Notes under the pieces: generated by a model
Database searches by the model: none
The model's input: only the letters and a program-made list of their open reading frames with translations
Told to the model about the DNA's origin: nothing
Shown here: in pieces, positions 39,282 through 48,912 of the stretch
Layout of the letters: each line of letters opens with the position of its first letter
Numbering within the stretch: position 1 is the first letter of the stretch
Position numbers and translations under genes: made by a program
From: Brevibacterium permense
GTDB lineage: Bacteria; Actinomycetota; Actinomycetes; Actinomycetales; Brevibacteriaceae
Direction of reading: 5' to 3'
Assembly: GCF_025506275.1 (NCBI RefSeq)
Contig: NZ_QYCP01000091.1
Coordinates: 62,001 to 126,000 of the forward strand
DNA: 64,000 bases

Positions 39282-40442
39282 TTAGGCCTGGGCAGCCGAA
39301 TCGGCCTGGGAAGCGGACATGAGGTCGACGAAGCGATCGAACAGGTAGCTCGAATCGTGCGGGCCGGCCGCAGCCTCGGGGTGGAATTGGACGGAGAAGG
39401 CGGGAATGTCGAGGCAGGCGAGTCCCTCGACGACGTCGTCGTTGAGGCATACATGGGAGACGGTCACCCGGCCGTAGTCGGCCTTGTGCGGGGCGGTGGT
39501 CTCGCCTGTCAGCGGAGCGTCGACGGCGAAGCCGTGGTTCTGCGAGGTGATCTCGACCTTCTCCGTGGTCCGGTCCATCACGGGCACGTTGATTCCGCGG
39601 TGGCCGAAGGGCAGCTTATAGGTGCCGAAGCCCAGGGCCCGACCGAGCAGCTGGTTGCCGAAGCAGATGCCGAAGAACGGGATTCGGGCGTCGAGCACGG
39701 CGCGCAGCAGTTCGACTTGGTCGTCTGCGGTGGCGGGGTCGCCGGGTCCGTTGGAGAAGAAGACTCCGTCGACGCCCAGGGCCCGGATCTCCTCGAAGCT
39801 GATCGTCGACGGCAGCAGGTGCACGTCGATTCCGCGTTCGCTCAGTCGTTCGGGGGTCATCGATTTGATGCCGAGGTCGACGGCGGCGACGCTGAAGCGC
39901 TTCTCCCCGCGGGCGGGGATGAGTCGGGGTTCGGTGATCGAGACTTCGTCGACGAGGTTGGCTCCGGCCATCTGCGGAGACGCCTGGACACGGGCGAGGA
40001 GTTCGGATCCGGGCGCCTCGGCGGCGGGTCCGGAGAAGATGCCCACGCGCATGGCTCCCTTGTCGCGCAGGTGGCGGGTCAGGGCTCGGGTGTCGACGTC
40101 GGAGATGCCGACGATCCCGGATTCGGTCAGCCAGTCGGCCAGGTCGCCTTCGGACCGCCAGTTCGACGAGATGCGGGAGGCGTCGCGGACGACGTAGCCG
40201 GCGGCCCAGATCTGGGCGGATTCGTCATCGGTGCGGTTGACTCCGGTGTTGCCGATGTGCGGAGCGGCCTGGATGATGATCTGTCGGTGGTAGGACGGGT
40301 CTGTCAGCGTCTCCTGGTAGCCGGACATGGCGGTGACGAACACGGCCTCACCGGTGGTTTCGCCGATGTGTCCGTACGCGGATCCGTGGAAGGTCCGGCC
40401 GTCTTCGAGGACGAGGACGGCGGGGGTGGTGGAAAAGCTCAT
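39282..40442 (-). CDS. carA: Carbamoyl-phosphate synthase small subunit
   Basis: Glutaminase subunit that feeds ammonia to CarB. N-terminal domain opens [16 protein letters not shown]; the class I amidotransferase domain has the nucleophile Cys in [16 protein letters not shown] and the His-Glu pair in [13 protein letters not shown], plus QNHGFAVD. 386 residues from ATG at 40442, which overlaps the stop of the PH-like gene (ATGA). Longer in-frame reading upstream runs through that gene and is rejected. Confidence 0.96.
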   Translation of the reverse strand: MSFSTTPAVLVLEDGRTFHGSAYGHIGETTGEAVFVTAMSGYQETLTDPSYHRQIIIQAAPHIGNTGVNRTDDESAQIWAAGYVVRDASRISSNWRSEGDLADWLTESGIVGISDVDTRALTRHLRDKGAMRVGIFSGPAAEAPGSELLARVQASPQMAGANLVDEVSITEPRLIPARGEKRFSVAAVDLGIKSMTPERLSERGIDVHLLPSTISFEEIRALGVDGVFFSNGPGDPATADDQVELLRAVLDARIPFFGICFGNQLLGRALGFGTYKLPFGHRGINVPVMDRTTEKVEITSQNHGFAVDAPLTGETTAPHKADYGRVTVSHVCLNDDVVEGLACLDIPAFSVQFHPEAAAGPHDSSYLFDRFVDLMSASQADSAAQA

Positions 40443-40933
40443 TGTGCCTCTTCGATCATTTCGCGGATGCGGTCGACGGTAGGGGTGGTGGATGCGGCGT
40501 AGCGGGCGCGGAAGCCCGTATCGACGAGGGTGTCGCCGAGGTGCCAGGTGATGCGGATGATGCCTCCGCGTTCGACGAATTTCCCGATCATCCCGTTCGT
40601 GGTGTCCACGGAGACGATGTCGCGGCGCGGGATGAGGAAGTCTTCGCGTCCGGCCAGGTCCATGATCACTCCCCCGTCGGTGACGACGAGTTCCCCGGTG
40701 GTGCGGATGCCCAGACCGTGGACGGCGACGCGTTCGAGCGGATGGCCGGCCTTCGTGGTCGACACATAGGAGCCTTCGACGGGTTCGCCCACGGCCTTGA
40801 TTCCCATATGGGGCTTCGGCGGGGTGACGACCTCTGACTGGGCCTGTTTGCGTCGGCTCCATCCCCAGGCGATCGCGACGATCACGAGGAGGATGACGGC
40901 GGCGACGATGAGTGTGCCTACTGTGGTGTCCAT
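40439..40933 (-). CDS. PH-like membrane protein of the pyrimidine operon
   Basis: 164 residues: one N-terminal membrane helix (about 6-26), a short basic linker, then a soluble beta-rich domain ([42 protein letters not shown]) of the bacterial PH-like kind. The ending [13 protein letters not shown] is helical. It overlaps pyrC by 16 nt and carA by 4 nt, and has a good Shine-Dalgarno (AGGAG). A gene of this type is conserved between pyrC and carA in actinobacteria, often labelled a transporter without evidence. Role unknown. Confidence 0.8.
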   Translation of the reverse strand: MDTTVGTLIVAAVILLVIVAIAWGWSRRKQAQSEVVTPPKPHMGIKAVGEPVEGSYVSTTKAGHPLERVAVHGLGIRTTGELVVTDGGVIMDLAGREDFLIPRRDIVSVDTTNGMIGKFVERGGIIRITWHLGDTLVDTGFRARYAASTTPTVDRIREMIEEAQ

Positions 40934-42231
40934 GTTGCTCCTGCCGGGTGGGGTGTGGTGAGTGCCCCTGCGGCCAAGACCCGGTGGCCGTAGAAGAAGG
41001 TGTCGGTGACCTGCGCGGTGACTTCGACGCCGGCGAAGGGGTTGTTGCGTCCCTTCGTGGCGTGGTCGGCGGGTTCGATGCGGTGCGGTGCCGTCGGGTC
41101 GACGAGGACGATGTTCGCACTCGCCCCGATCTCGAGGCTCCCGTGCCCGGAGGCTCCGGTGATCCGGGCCGGAGCCGAGGACATCACGCGGGCCACATCG
41201 CCGAAGTCGAAGTCGTGGTCGGCCATGGCGGCGACGACGATCGACAGGGCGGATTCCATGCCGACCATGCCCATGGCCGCTGCGGTCCATTCGCTGCATT
41301 TGTGTTCGGCCGTGTGCGGGGCGTGGTCGGTGCCGACGACGTCGATCGTGCCGTCTGCCAGCGCTGCACGCAGCGCCTGCACGTCACGGTCGGTGCGCAG
41401 CGGCGGGTTGACCTTGTAGACGGGGTCGAACGTGCGCACGAGTTCGTCGGTGAGCATGAGATGGTGCGGTGTCACCTCGGCGGTCACGGCGATTCCCCGG
41501 GCCTTGGCCCAGCGGATGAGGTCGACGCTGCCGGCCGTGGAGACGTGGCAGATGTGCAGCCGGGACCCGACGTGTTCGGCCAGGAGGACGTCGCGGGCGA
41601 TGATCGACTCCTCGGCGACGGCGGGCCAGCCGGGCAGTCCGAGTTCGGCCGAGACCGTTCCCTCATTCATCTGTGCGCCTTCGGTCAGGCGAGGTTCCTG
41701 TGCGTGCTGGGCGATGATCCCGTCGAAGGTCTTGACGTATTCGAGGGCGCGGCGCATGAGCAGCGGGTCGGAGACGCAGATTCCGTCATCGGAGAACATC
41801 CGCACGCGAGCTCCGGAGCGCGCCATCGCTCCCAGCTCGGCGAGCTGCTTTCCTTCGAGTCCGGTGGTCACGGCACCGACAGGTACGACTTCGGTGAATC
41901 CGGCGGCGCGGCCGAGCCGGTGAACCTGTTCGACGACACCGGCGGTGTCGGCCACGGGCGCGGTGTTCGCCATGGCGTGAACGCAGGTGAACCCGCCCGA
42001 GGCGGCTGAGCGTGATCCGGTGAGCACGGTCTCGGCGTCTTCCTTGCCCGGCTCGCGCAGATGGGTGTGCATATCGACGAGTCCCGGCATGGCCACGAGT
42101 CCTGCGGCGTCGACGGTCTCATAGTCGTTTGAGCTCAGCAGCTCGGGGTCGACGATGCGACCGTCCTGGATGGCGATATCGGCGACTCCGCGTCCGAGCA
42201 CATCGGCACCGCGGATGAGGTAATCAGTCAT
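40918..42231 (-). CDS. pyrC: Dihydroorotase
   Basis: Closes the ring of carbamoyl aspartate to dihydroorotate. Zinc ligands in [13 protein letters not shown], substrate contact NTAPVAD, HAQEPRL and [11 protein letters not shown] with metal histidines, and [12 protein letters not shown] with the catalytic Asp. 437 residues, class I-type dihydroorotase. ATG overlaps the pyrB stop by 8 nt (ATGACTGA). Confidence 0.96.
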   Translation of the reverse strand: MTDYLIRGADVLGRGVADIAIQDGRIVDPELLSSNDYETVDAAGLVAMPGLVDMHTHLREPGKEDAETVLTGSRSAASGGFTCVHAMANTAPVADTAGVVEQVHRLGRAAGFTEVVPVGAVTTGLEGKQLAELGAMARSGARVRMFSDDGICVSDPLLMRRALEYVKTFDGIIAQHAQEPRLTEGAQMNEGTVSAELGLPGWPAVAEESIIARDVLLAEHVGSRLHICHVSTAGSVDLIRWAKARGIAVTAEVTPHHLMLTDELVRTFDPVYKVNPPLRTDRDVQALRAALADGTIDVVGTDHAPHTAEHKCSEWTAAAMGMVGMESALSIVVAAMADHDFDFGDVARVMSSAPARITGASGHGSLEIGASANIVLVDPTAPHRIEPADHATKGRNNPFAGVEVTAQVTDTFFYGHRVLAAGALTTPHPAGATWTPQ

Positions 42232-43204
42232 TGGTCTCCTCCTGACCGGTCAGCAGACGGTAGAGGACCGCCATGCGCACGCTCACTCCGTTCTCGACTT
42301 GGTCGAGGACGAGGGCGCGGGGTGAGTCCGCTGCGGCAGCGGAGATTTCGAAGCCGCGATTCATGGGCCCTGGGTGCATGATGAAGCTCGTCCCCGGCAA
42401 TTTGGCCAGACGGGCCGCGCTCAGTCCCCACAAGCGAGCGTATTCGCGTTCGTTGGGGAAGAAGGATTCGTGCATCCGCTCATGTTGGACGCGCAGCATC
42501 ATCACGGCTGCGAAGTCCTCGGCGCTCAGCGCCGAATCGAAGTCGTAGTGGATGGTCACCGGCCAGTTCTCCACCCCCCAGGGCAGCAGGGTGGGTGGAG
42601 CGATGAGGTGGACGTCCGCGCCGAGGCGGGCGAGCAGGTGGACGTTCGACCGAGCCACTCGGGAGTGCAGGATGTCTCCGACGATGGCGACCTTCGCTCC
42701 GTCGAGCCCCTGACCGCGCGGTCCCCCTTTCGCCGGGCCCGAGGCGGGGACTCCGGCCAGTGCCCGACGCAGGGTGAACGCGTCGAGGAGCGCCTGGGTG
42801 GGGTGTTCGTGGGTGCCGTCGCCGGCGTTGACGACGGGGACGTCGATCCACCCGGTATGGGCGAGGCGGTGGGCGGTGCCCGCCCCGGAGTGGCGGACGA
42901 CGATGGCATCGGCACCCATCGCCGAGATCGTCTGAATCGTGTCCTGGAGGCTCTCGCCCTTCGAAACGGAGGAGCCCTTGGCGGAGAAGTTGAGCACGTC
43001 GGCCGAGAGCCGTTTGGCTGCGGCTTCGAAGGACAGTCGGGTGCGTGTGGAGTCCTCGAAGAACAGGTTGACCACTGTGCGTCCGCGCAGCACGGGGAGC
43101 TTCTTGACCTCGCGCTCGGAGACGAGAGTCATCTCCTCGGCGATGTCGAGGATGCCGATGGCGTCGTCTCGGCTCAGCGATGCGGTGTCGAGCAGATGCT
43201 TCAT
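42224..43204 (-). CDS. pyrB: Aspartate carbamoyltransferase catalytic subunit
   Basis: Joins carbamoyl phosphate and aspartate. Carbamoyl phosphate is bound by [14 protein letters not shown] and [13 protein letters not shown], with [16 protein letters not shown] and the late MHPGPMNRG block for aspartate. 326 residues is slightly longer than average, due to an insertion [18 protein letters not shown]. No pyrI regulatory subunit is present. ATG overlaps the pyrR stop (ATGA). Confidence 0.97.
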   Translation of the reverse strand: MKHLLDTASLSRDDAIGILDIAEEMTLVSEREVKKLPVLRGRTVVNLFFEDSTRTRLSFEAAAKRLSADVLNFSAKGSSVSKGESLQDTIQTISAMGADAIVVRHSGAGTAHRLAHTGWIDVPVVNAGDGTHEHPTQALLDAFTLRRALAGVPASGPAKGGPRGQGLDGAKVAIVGDILHSRVARSNVHLLARLGADVHLIAPPTLLPWGVENWPVTIHYDFDSALSAEDFAAVMMLRVQHERMHESFFPNEREYARLWGLSAARLAKLPGTSFIMHPGPMNRGFEISAAAADSPRALVLDQVENGVSVRMAVLYRLLTGQEETND

Positions 43205-43752
43205 TCGCGGCCTCCCGAGATGCTCACGGAGTCGTCTCCGTCGATTTCGGTCAGGGAGACGTAGACGCGTTCGCTGCTCGAGGTCGGCAGGTTCTTGCCG
43301 ACGTGGTCGGCACGGATCGGCAGGTCCCGGTGGCCGCGGTCGACGAGGACGGCGAGCCGGACCTTGGCGGGTCGACCGACATCGGCGAGAGCGTCGAGGG
43401 CGGCGCGGATGGTGCGTCCGGAGAAGAGCACATCGTCGACGAGGACGACGGTCTTCGCGTCGATTCCCGCACTCGGGATGGTGGTGGGTTCGGGGGCCCG
43501 GTAGGAGCCGCCACGCAGATCGTCGCGGTACATCGTGATGTCGAGGCTGCCGGCGAGTTCGCCTGCGGTCTCAGGCCGACCGGAGATTGAGGCGATCGCC
43601 TCGGCGAGTCGGTGGGCGAGCGGAACTCCGCGCCGCGGAATGCCCAAGAGGACGAGGTCGTCGCTGCCCTTGTTGGATTCGATGATCTCGTGCGCGATGC
43701 GGGTGATCGCCCGCGAGATATCGGGGGCGTCCAGCACTGTTCGCTGTGTCAT
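43201..43752 (-). CDS. pyrR: PyrR bifunctional regulator / uracil phosphoribosyltransferase
   Basis: UMP-responsive RNA-binding regulator of the pyr operon with minor uracil phosphoribosyltransferase activity. The PRPP motif [20 protein letters not shown] is intact at about 100-119, with [13 protein letters not shown] and DITMYRDDL, and [16 protein letters not shown] near the end. 183 residues. It heads the operon and is preceded by a PyrR-type RNA site covering the ribosome binding site (AAGGGG, 4 nt before the ATG). Confidence 0.96.
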   Translation of the reverse strand: MTQRTVLDAPDISRAITRIAHEIIESNKGSDDLVLLGIPRRGVPLAHRLAEAIASISGRPETAGELAGSLDITMYRDDLRGGSYRAPEPTTIPSAGIDAKTVVLVDDVLFSGRTIRAALDALADVGRPAKVRLAVLVDRGHRDLPIRADHVGKNLPTSSSERVYVSLTEIDGDDSVSISGGRE

Positions 43753-43758
43753 ATTTCC

Positions 43759-43790
43759 CCTTCTCCGCCTCTCTGGACGGTGGTTAAAGG
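43759..43790 (-). promoter_or_regulatory. PyrR RNA-binding hairpin overlapping the pyrR ribosome site
   Basis: The leader RNA carries GUCCAGAGAGGC (43767-43778), a match to the PyrR loop consensus RUCCNGNGAGGY. It is flanked by CCG/CGG and CCUU/AAGG pairs; the AAGG arm is part of the Shine-Dalgarno of pyrR. Binding would hide the ribosome site, consistent with the translational repression reported for mycobacterial PyrR (known); regulation here is inferred. Confidence 0.75.
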
Positions 43791-43804
43791 AGTGGTTCGA
43801 TTCG

Positions 43805-43832
43805 ATTGTAGACCCGGTGGGGTGCCCACCGG
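43805..43832 (-). promoter_or_regulatory. pyr operon promoter region with palindrome
   Basis: TACAAT (43805-43810 on the minus strand) is a strong -10 match, giving a leader of about 45 nt that just contains the PyrR element. Upstream, at the -35 position, is a perfect 8-bp inverted repeat CCGGTGGG/CCCACCGG with a 3-nt centre (43814-43832) in place of a -35 hexamer. It may be an operator or the end of the nusB transcript. Confidence 0.5.
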
Positions 43833-43837
43833 CGGGC

Positions 43838-43856
43838 GGGTCCGGAGTGCGGACCC
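43838..43856 (-). terminator. Hairpin after nusB
   Basis: GGGTCCG/CGGACCC, 7 bp with a 5-nt loop, begins 6 nt after the nusB stop codon. No T-tract. It separates nusB from the pyr promoter. Confidence 0.55.
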
Positions 43857-43862
43857 ACCGCC

Positions 43863-44273
43863 TCAGATGAGTGTCGGTTTGACGTCGAGGATGCGGGAGA
43901 GCAGCCCCGAGACGAAGCCGGGAGAGTCATCTGTGGAGAACTGTCTGGCCAGAGACACTGCTTCGTCGATGGCCACTTTGTCGGGAACCTCGTCGTTGAA
44001 CAGCATCTCCCAGGTTCCGATCTCCAGCAGCGACCGGTCGACTGCCGGCATCCGATCCAGGGCCCAGCCTTCTGAGTAGGTGGAGATGATCTCGTCGATC
44101 TCCGCCTGCTTCTCGGTGATGCCCTTGACGATCTCGACCGCGTATTCCTTCATCGGGTAGTCGGGATCGTTCGACCGCATGGTGACGAGTTCGTCCATGG
44201 CCAGTCGACGCTGCCCGGCTTCGAAGAGCAGCTCGAGAGCCCGGCGACGGGCTCGGGTACGTGCGGACGCCAC
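43863..44273 (-). CDS. nusB: Transcription antitermination factor NusB
   Basis: Binds boxA RNA with NusE (S10) for rRNA antitermination. All-helical, 136 residues: [18 protein letters not shown] at the N-terminus and the conserved late block [19 protein letters not shown], then [13 protein letters not shown] and [13 protein letters not shown] follows the efp stop codon with no gap, so translation is coupled to efp. Confidence 0.96.
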   Translation of the reverse strand: MASARTRARRRALELLFEAGQRRLAMDELVTMRSNDPDYPMKEYAVEIVKGITEKQAEIDEIISTYSEGWALDRMPAVDRSLLEIGTWEMLFNDEVPDKVAIDEAVSLARQFSTDDSPGFVSGLLSRILDVKPTLI

Positions 44274-44834
44274 TTACTTGACGCGACCGAGGTAGTCGCC
44301 GCTGCGGGTGTCGACCTTGACCTTCACGCCTTCTTCGAGGAACAGGGGCACCTGGATCTCGTAGCCGGTCTCGAGGGTCGCGGGCTTCGAACCGCCGGTC
44401 GAACGGTCGCCCTGAAGTCCGGGCTCCGTGTGGGTGATAGTCAGTTCCACCGAGGGCGGCAGCTCCACAGAGAGCGGGGTGCCCTCGTGGAAGGAGATCT
44501 GCAGATCCTGGTTCTCGAGCATGTAGTTCGCGGCGTCGCCGACGAGCTCTGCGGAGATGTTGACCTGGTCGTAGTCCTTGGCATCCATGAACACGTAGTC
44601 GGTGCCGTCATGGTAGAGGTACTGCATATCGCGGCGGTCGACATTCGCGGTCTCGACCTTGGTGCCGGCGTTGAAGGTCTTGTCGATGATCTTGCCGGAG
44701 ATGACATGCTTCAGCTTGGTGCGGACGAAGGCCGGTCCTTTTCCGGGCTTGACGTGCTGGAATTCGAGCACCTGCCACAGCTGGTTGTCGAGGTTGAGCA
44801 CAAGGCCGTTCTTCAGGTCGTTCGTTGTCGCCAC
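44274..44834 (-). CDS. efp: Elongation factor P
   Basis: Relieves ribosome stalling at polyproline stretches. 186 residues in three beta-barrel domains. The domain I loop VKPGKGPAF has Lys32 at the tip, the residue that is modified in many bacteria; no modification gene is in the window. The C-terminal [30 protein letters not shown] (given in part) is diagnostic. GTG at 44834 with GAAGGA upstream. It is transcribed from its own TAGACT promoter and runs into nusB. Confidence 0.96.
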   Translation of the reverse strand: MATTNDLKNGLVLNLDNQLWQVLEFQHVKPGKGPAFVRTKLKHVISGKIIDKTFNAGTKVETANVDRRDMQYLYHDGTDYVFMDAKDYDQVNISAELVGDAANYMLENQDLQISFHEGTPLSVELPPSVELTITHTEPGLQGDRSTGGSKPATLETGYEIQVPLFLEEGVKVKVDTRSGDYLGRVK

Positions 44835-44861
44835 TAATTCGTCCTTCTTCGGTTCAGTCCT

Positions 44862-44947
44862 GATCACCGAATGGTGATCGCAGTCGGCACGACGCGCCGG
44901 AGAACCCCGAGGTGCGGGGTCGACGAACGCGCCACTGGGCAAGTCTA
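44862..44947 (-). promoter_or_regulatory. efp promoter and structured leader
   Basis: TAGACT (44942-44947, minus strand) is the -10, followed by a leader of about 100 nt. The leader has a 5-bp CCCCG/CGGGG hairpin and, close to the ribosome site, a perfect 7-bp GATCACC/GGTGATC stem with a 4-nt loop (44862-44879). No known riboswitch was recognised. Confidence 0.45.
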
Positions 44948-44981
44948 GCAAGCCGCGCGGGACGCTTCCATCCGGGCGGGG

Positions 44982-46103
44982 TCAGTTGAGGCCGAGGCCG
45001 ATGCCGAGGGGAACCGTAGGCGAATCCTCGCCGATCTCCTGGTAGGCGGTGAAGAGGATGGAGGCATCGGGGATCTCCACGGTGCTCGGTTCGCCGATGT
45101 CGCTGAGCAGCACCATTCGCAGCATCGCTCCGCGGGCCTTCTTGTCTCTCTTCATCGTGTCCAGCAGCTGCGGCCACACGTCGGAACGGTAGCCCACCGG
45201 CAGTCCGAGCTTGCCGAGCAGTTCACGGTGGAGGTCGACGACTTCATAGGGCAGGCTCTTGATCATCGACGCCACCTCGGCGGCGAAGACCATGCCCACC
45301 GATACGGCGGCACCGTGTCGCCACTGGTAGCGCTCCTTGTGCTCGATCGCATGGCCGAGGGTGTGGCCGTAGTTGAGTATCTCCCGGCGTCCGGACTCCT
45401 TGAAGTCTCCGGAGACGACTTCGGCCTTGACCCGAATGGAGCGTTCGATGAGTTCGCGCAGCACGGGGCCGTGCACATCGGCGATCTCGTCCTTCGAATG
45501 GTTCGACACGAGATCGAGGATCGCGGGGTCGGCGATGAATCCGGTCTTGACCACCTCGGCGAGGCCAGTGAACAGTTCGTTCTCCGGCAGTGTTCCGAGC
45601 GTGTCGAGGTCGACGAGGACACCGGCGGGTGCATGGAAGGAGCCGACGAGGTTCTTGCCTTCGGCAGTGTTGATCCCGGTCTTGCCGCCGACGGAGGCAT
45701 CGACCATGCCGAGCACGGTGGTGGGGATGTGGATGACCTTGATTCCGCGCAGCCAGGTGGCGGCGACGAATCCGCCGAGGTCGCTCACCGCTCCCCCGCC
45801 GACGGTGATGATCGCGTCCGTGCGGGTGAAGTCGGATTGGCCGAGGACCTGCCAGCAGAATGCGGCGACCTGGACGTGTTTGGCCTCTTCGGCGTCGGGG
45901 ATCTCCGCAGCCACGGCCTCGAGACCGGCGGCGGCGAGGTCGTCGCGAACGGTCTCGCCGGTGGTGCGCAGTGCGCGGGGGTGGATGACGAGGACCTTCT
46001 CGACGCGGTTTCCGAGCAGCTCGGGCAGTTCGCCGAGCAGTCCCTGGCCGACGAGGACGGGGTACTTCCCGCCGGCGTCCACATTGATGCGTGTGAGGCT
46101 CAT
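44982..46103 (-). CDS. aroB: 3-dehydroquinate synthase
   Basis: Second step of the shikimate pathway; NAD- and metal-dependent. ITVGGGAVSDLGGFVAATWLRG (given in part), IPTTVLGMVDASVGGKTGIN and the metal-binding Glu and histidines in GLAEVVKTG and LNYGHTLGHAIEH are intact. ATG at 46103 gives 373 residues and has AGGAAG upstream; an in-frame ATG 24 nt earlier is possible. It is the last of the aro cluster, 171 nt after aroK. Confidence 0.96.
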   Translation of the reverse strand: MSLTRINVDAGGKYPVLVGQGLLGELPELLGNRVEKVLVIHPRALRTTGETVRDDLAAAGLEAVAAEIPDAEEAKHVQVAAFCWQVLGQSDFTRTDAIITVGGGAVSDLGGFVAATWLRGIKVIHIPTTVLGMVDASVGGKTGINTAEGKNLVGSFHAPAGVLVDLDTLGTLPENELFTGLAEVVKTGFIADPAILDLVSNHSKDEIADVHGPVLRELIERSIRVKAEVVSGDFKESGRREILNYGHTLGHAIEHKERYQWRHGAAVSVGMVFAAEVASMIKSLPYEVVDLHRELLGKLGLPVGYRSDVWPQLLDTMKRDKKARGAMLRMVLLSDIGEPSTVEIPDASILFTAYQEIGEDSPTVPLGIGLGLN

Positions 46104-46274
46104 TCGTCCGTCTTCCTGATCGTTCATCGTCTTCTCTCAAGGCTCGGCCGCCCGGTGAGTGCTCGGAGTCGAGGCACCTGCTCCATGGGCCGGATCCAGC
46201 CTAGCCCTCACAGGGTCCCGGCGGCGAAACGGGTGACCGATGTGGTCGCAGGCTTCTCACCGCCGGGGCTGTGC

Positions 46275-46913
46275 TCAACGCTGCTGGCCGGATCCGTCGT
46301 CGTCGGGATCGGCGTATTTCGCATACTCCTCGGCTCGCTGCAGACCGGTGAGGACGTCGACGACTCGATTGACCACCGTCGACGGCGGTGAGTTCGAGGC
46401 CTGAACCCGGAAGGTCGCGACCTGCTCGTACAGAGGTTCTCGTTCGTTGACCAGTGCCAGCCAGTTCTCCACCGGGCTGCCGGCACCGCGCAGCAGCGGC
46501 CGATGCGGGGCGGTCAGCCGCTGTGCCACGGTGTCGACATCGATATCGATGTGCACGACCTTGATCGCCGGGTGTCGCAGCTGAGCTCGGGTGCCGGGGT
46601 TGAGGATCGCTCCTCCGCCCAGGGACACGATGCCCGGACGATCGAGCAGACGACGCAGTGCTCTGCGCACGACCTCGCGTTCGATGCGTCGGAAGTGATC
46701 TTCGCCGCGTTCGACGAAGATCTCCGAGATGACCCCGTACTTGTCGACGATGTTCGCGTCCGTGTCCGTCAGCGGCAGGCCGAGCCGGTCGGCGAGCAGC
46801 CGACCGATCGTCGATTTCCCTGCCGCCGGCGGACCGGAGAGCACGATGCGCGAGAGCGCGGCGGGGACCGGTTCCAAGGGCGGAACCGGTTTGGGCAGCG
46901 GGGTGTGGTTCAT
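46275..46913 (-). CDS. aroK: Shikimate kinase
   Basis: Phosphorylates shikimate at the 3-hydroxyl. P-loop [15 protein letters not shown], shikimate-binding Asp in DTDANIV, Arg in [18 protein letters not shown] and the lid RPLLRG are all present. 212 residues with a 20-residue Pro-rich N-terminus and an acidic C-terminal tail. ATG overlaps the aroC stop codon (ATGA). Confidence 0.95.
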   Translation of the reverse strand: MNHTPLPKPVPPLEPVPAALSRIVLSGPPAAGKSTIGRLLADRLGLPLTDTDANIVDKYGVISEIFVERGEDHFRRIEREVVRRALRRLLDRPGIVSLGGGAILNPGTRAQLRHPAIKVVHIDIDVDTVAQRLTAPHRPLLRGAGSPVENWLALVNEREPLYEQVATFRVQASNSPPSTVVNRVVDVLTGLQRAEEYAKYADPDDDGSGQQR

Positions 46914-48109
46914 TGTCCGATGCGGAGGTTCTCCGGAATGGCCGCGACGTAGGCGTCCAGGTTCCGCTTCGTCTCGGCAACGGAGTCTCCGCCGAACTTC
47001 TCGGCGACGGCTTCGGCGAGCACCAGTGCCACCATGGCTTCGGCGACGACTCCCGAGGCGGGAACTGCGCACACGTCGGAACGCTGATGGTTCGCCTTCG
47101 CGGCCTCACCGGTTTCGACGTCAACCGTCGCCAGGGCACGCGGCACCGTGGCGATCGGCTTCATCCCCGCCCGCACGCGCAGCGGACCGCCAGTGGACAT
47201 TCCGCCTTCCGTGCCGCCGGCACGATTGCTCGTGCGACGGAATCCGTCGGGTCCGACTTCCAGTTCGTCATGGGCCTGCGAGCCGGGACGCTTCGTGGTG
47301 AGGAAACCGTCTCCGACCTCGACGCCCTTGATCGCCTGGATGCCCATGAGGGCACCGGCCAGGCGGGAGTCGAGACGACGGTCCCAATGCACGTGGGAGC
47401 CCAGGCCCGGAGGCAGGTCGTAGGCGAGGACTTCGACGACTCCGCCGAGGGTGTCCCCGGCCTTCTTCGCCGCGTCGATCTCGGTGACCATCGCCGCCGA
47501 GAGGTCGGCGTCGAAGCAGCGGACCGGATCGGCGTCGAGGGCTTCGACATCGGCCGCGGTCGGCAGTCCGGGCAGCGCATCGGCTGCGTGTTCGGCGCCG
47601 CCGATGGCCACGGTGTGGGAGACGAGGGTGATGCCCAGTTCGCCGAGGAACTTCGCGGCCACCGTGCCCAGTGCCACGCGCATCGCGGTCTCACGCGCAG
47701 AGGCGCGCTCCAGCACGGGGCGGGCTTCGTCAAAGCCGTACTTCTGCATGCCGACGATATCGGCATGGCCCGGACGCGGCCGGGTCAGCGGGGCGTTGCG
47801 CGCCAGTCCTTCGAGTTCGGACGCGTCGACGGGATCCGGGCTCATCACGGATTCCCACTTCGGCCATTCGGTGTTGCCGACCTCGATCGCCACCGGTGAG
47901 CCCAAGGTCTGCCCGTGGCGGACACCGCCGAGGAGACGCACCTCGTCGGCTTCGAACTTCATCCGTGCGCCGCGGCCATAGCCGAGTCGGCGGCGAGCCA
48001 GGCTCGCACGAATATCGTCCCTGGTGATCGGTACATGGGCGGGAAGCCCCTCAATGATCCCGGTCAGCGCTTCGCCGTGGGATTCGCCTGCAGTCAGCCA
48101 TCTCAACAT
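46910..48109 (-). CDS. aroC: Chorismate synthase
   Basis: Last step of the shikimate pathway, needs reduced FMN. The signatures [55 protein letters not shown] and [20 protein letters not shown] are complete. 399 residues is typical. Upstream is the prepilin-type peptidase gene, 10 nt away. Confidence 0.97.
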   Translation of the reverse strand: MLRWLTAGESHGEALTGIIEGLPAHVPITRDDIRASLARRRLGYGRGARMKFEADEVRLLGGVRHGQTLGSPVAIEVGNTEWPKWESVMSPDPVDASELEGLARNAPLTRPRPGHADIVGMQKYGFDEARPVLERASARETAMRVALGTVAAKFLGELGITLVSHTVAIGGAEHAADALPGLPTAADVEALDADPVRCFDADLSAAMVTEIDAAKKAGDTLGGVVEVLAYDLPPGLGSHVHWDRRLDSRLAGALMGIQAIKGVEVGDGFLTTKRPGSQAHDELEVGPDGFRRTSNRAGGTEGGMSTGGPLRVRAGMKPIATVPRALATVDVETGEAAKANHQRSDVCAVPASGVVAEAMVALVLAEAVAEKFGGDSVAETKRNLDAYVAAIPENLRIGQ

Positions 48110-48119
48110 TCCACCGATT

Positions 48120-48899
48120 CTACAAAAGGATTGGGGCGAACAGGCACCCGAGCCACATACCGAAAAGCATGGCCGGTCCGAAGGCGATGGTCACCCCGCG
48201 CACCCGACCGGCTCGGATCGCGCCGATGAGCGCCCAGACCCCGCTGATGAGCATCATGGCGACAAGCACGAGGGCAGGGGCCCACGGGGCGAAGAGACCG
48301 GGCACGGCGAAGACGATGAACGCGAGCTTGACGTCCCCGAGCCCCATCGTCCGTGCCCGCAGCGCTCGACCCACCAGGTGCACTGCCGTGAAGAAGACGA
48401 GGCCGATGAGTCCTGCGAAGAATGACGCGAACCACATCGGCAGCGCTCCGAGCACGGACCCTGTGATGATGAATCCGAGGGCGACCAGAGACAGGGGGAT
48501 GACGATCCGATCAGGCAGCCTGCGTACGCTGATATCCGCGGTGACGAGGAATGATGTGGCGCCTGCGATGAGGCCCAGCAGCAGGGCGGAGACGATGCGA
48601 TCGGCCGAGTTCGGCTGCAGTGGGGCGAACGTCGTCTCGCTCAGCGGCGCATAGGCGCTCCACCCGGTCTCAAGTGGTGCGAGCACGGTGAGGGTGAAGA
48701 CGACGGCGGATCCTGCGGCGATGATGACGCCGCCCATCACCGGACCCGGACCACGTGCCCATCTGGAGGCCTGCCACCGCTGCAGGTGCGAGGCGTCCTT
48801 GAGCCAGGCCCGCGGGGTCGCGGAGAGGACGAGACCGCAGGCCAGAGCGACCAGTACCGTGACACCGATGGTCATCCCGTGCAGCACTCCGGTGTCCAT
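48120..48899 (-). CDS. A24-family prepilin peptidase-like membrane protein
   Basis: Membrane aspartic peptidase of the type IV prepilin/preflagellin family, 259 residues with about seven helices. The two catalytic motifs are visible: [19 protein letters not shown] (first Asp) and [10 protein letters not shown] (GxGD). The N-terminal methylase domain with its CxxC pairs is absent, so it is the peptidase-only form. No pilin or Tad genes lie in the window. It is placed between aroE and aroC, 13 nt after aroE, and is probably cotranscribed. Confidence 0.85.
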   Translation of the reverse strand: MDTGVLHGMTIGVTVLVALACGLVLSATPRAWLKDASHLQRWQASRWARGPGPVMGGVIIAAGSAVVFTLTVLAPLETGWSAYAPLSETTFAPLQPNSADRIVSALLLGLIAGATSFLVTADISVRRLPDRIVIPLSLVALGFIITGSVLGALPMWFASFFAGLIGLVFFTAVHLVGRALRARTMGLGDVKLAFIVFAVPGLFAPWAPALVLVAMMLISGVWALIGAIRAGRVRGVTIAFGPAMLFGMWLGCLFAPILL

Positions 48900-48912
48900 C
48901 GCGATCGCCGGT

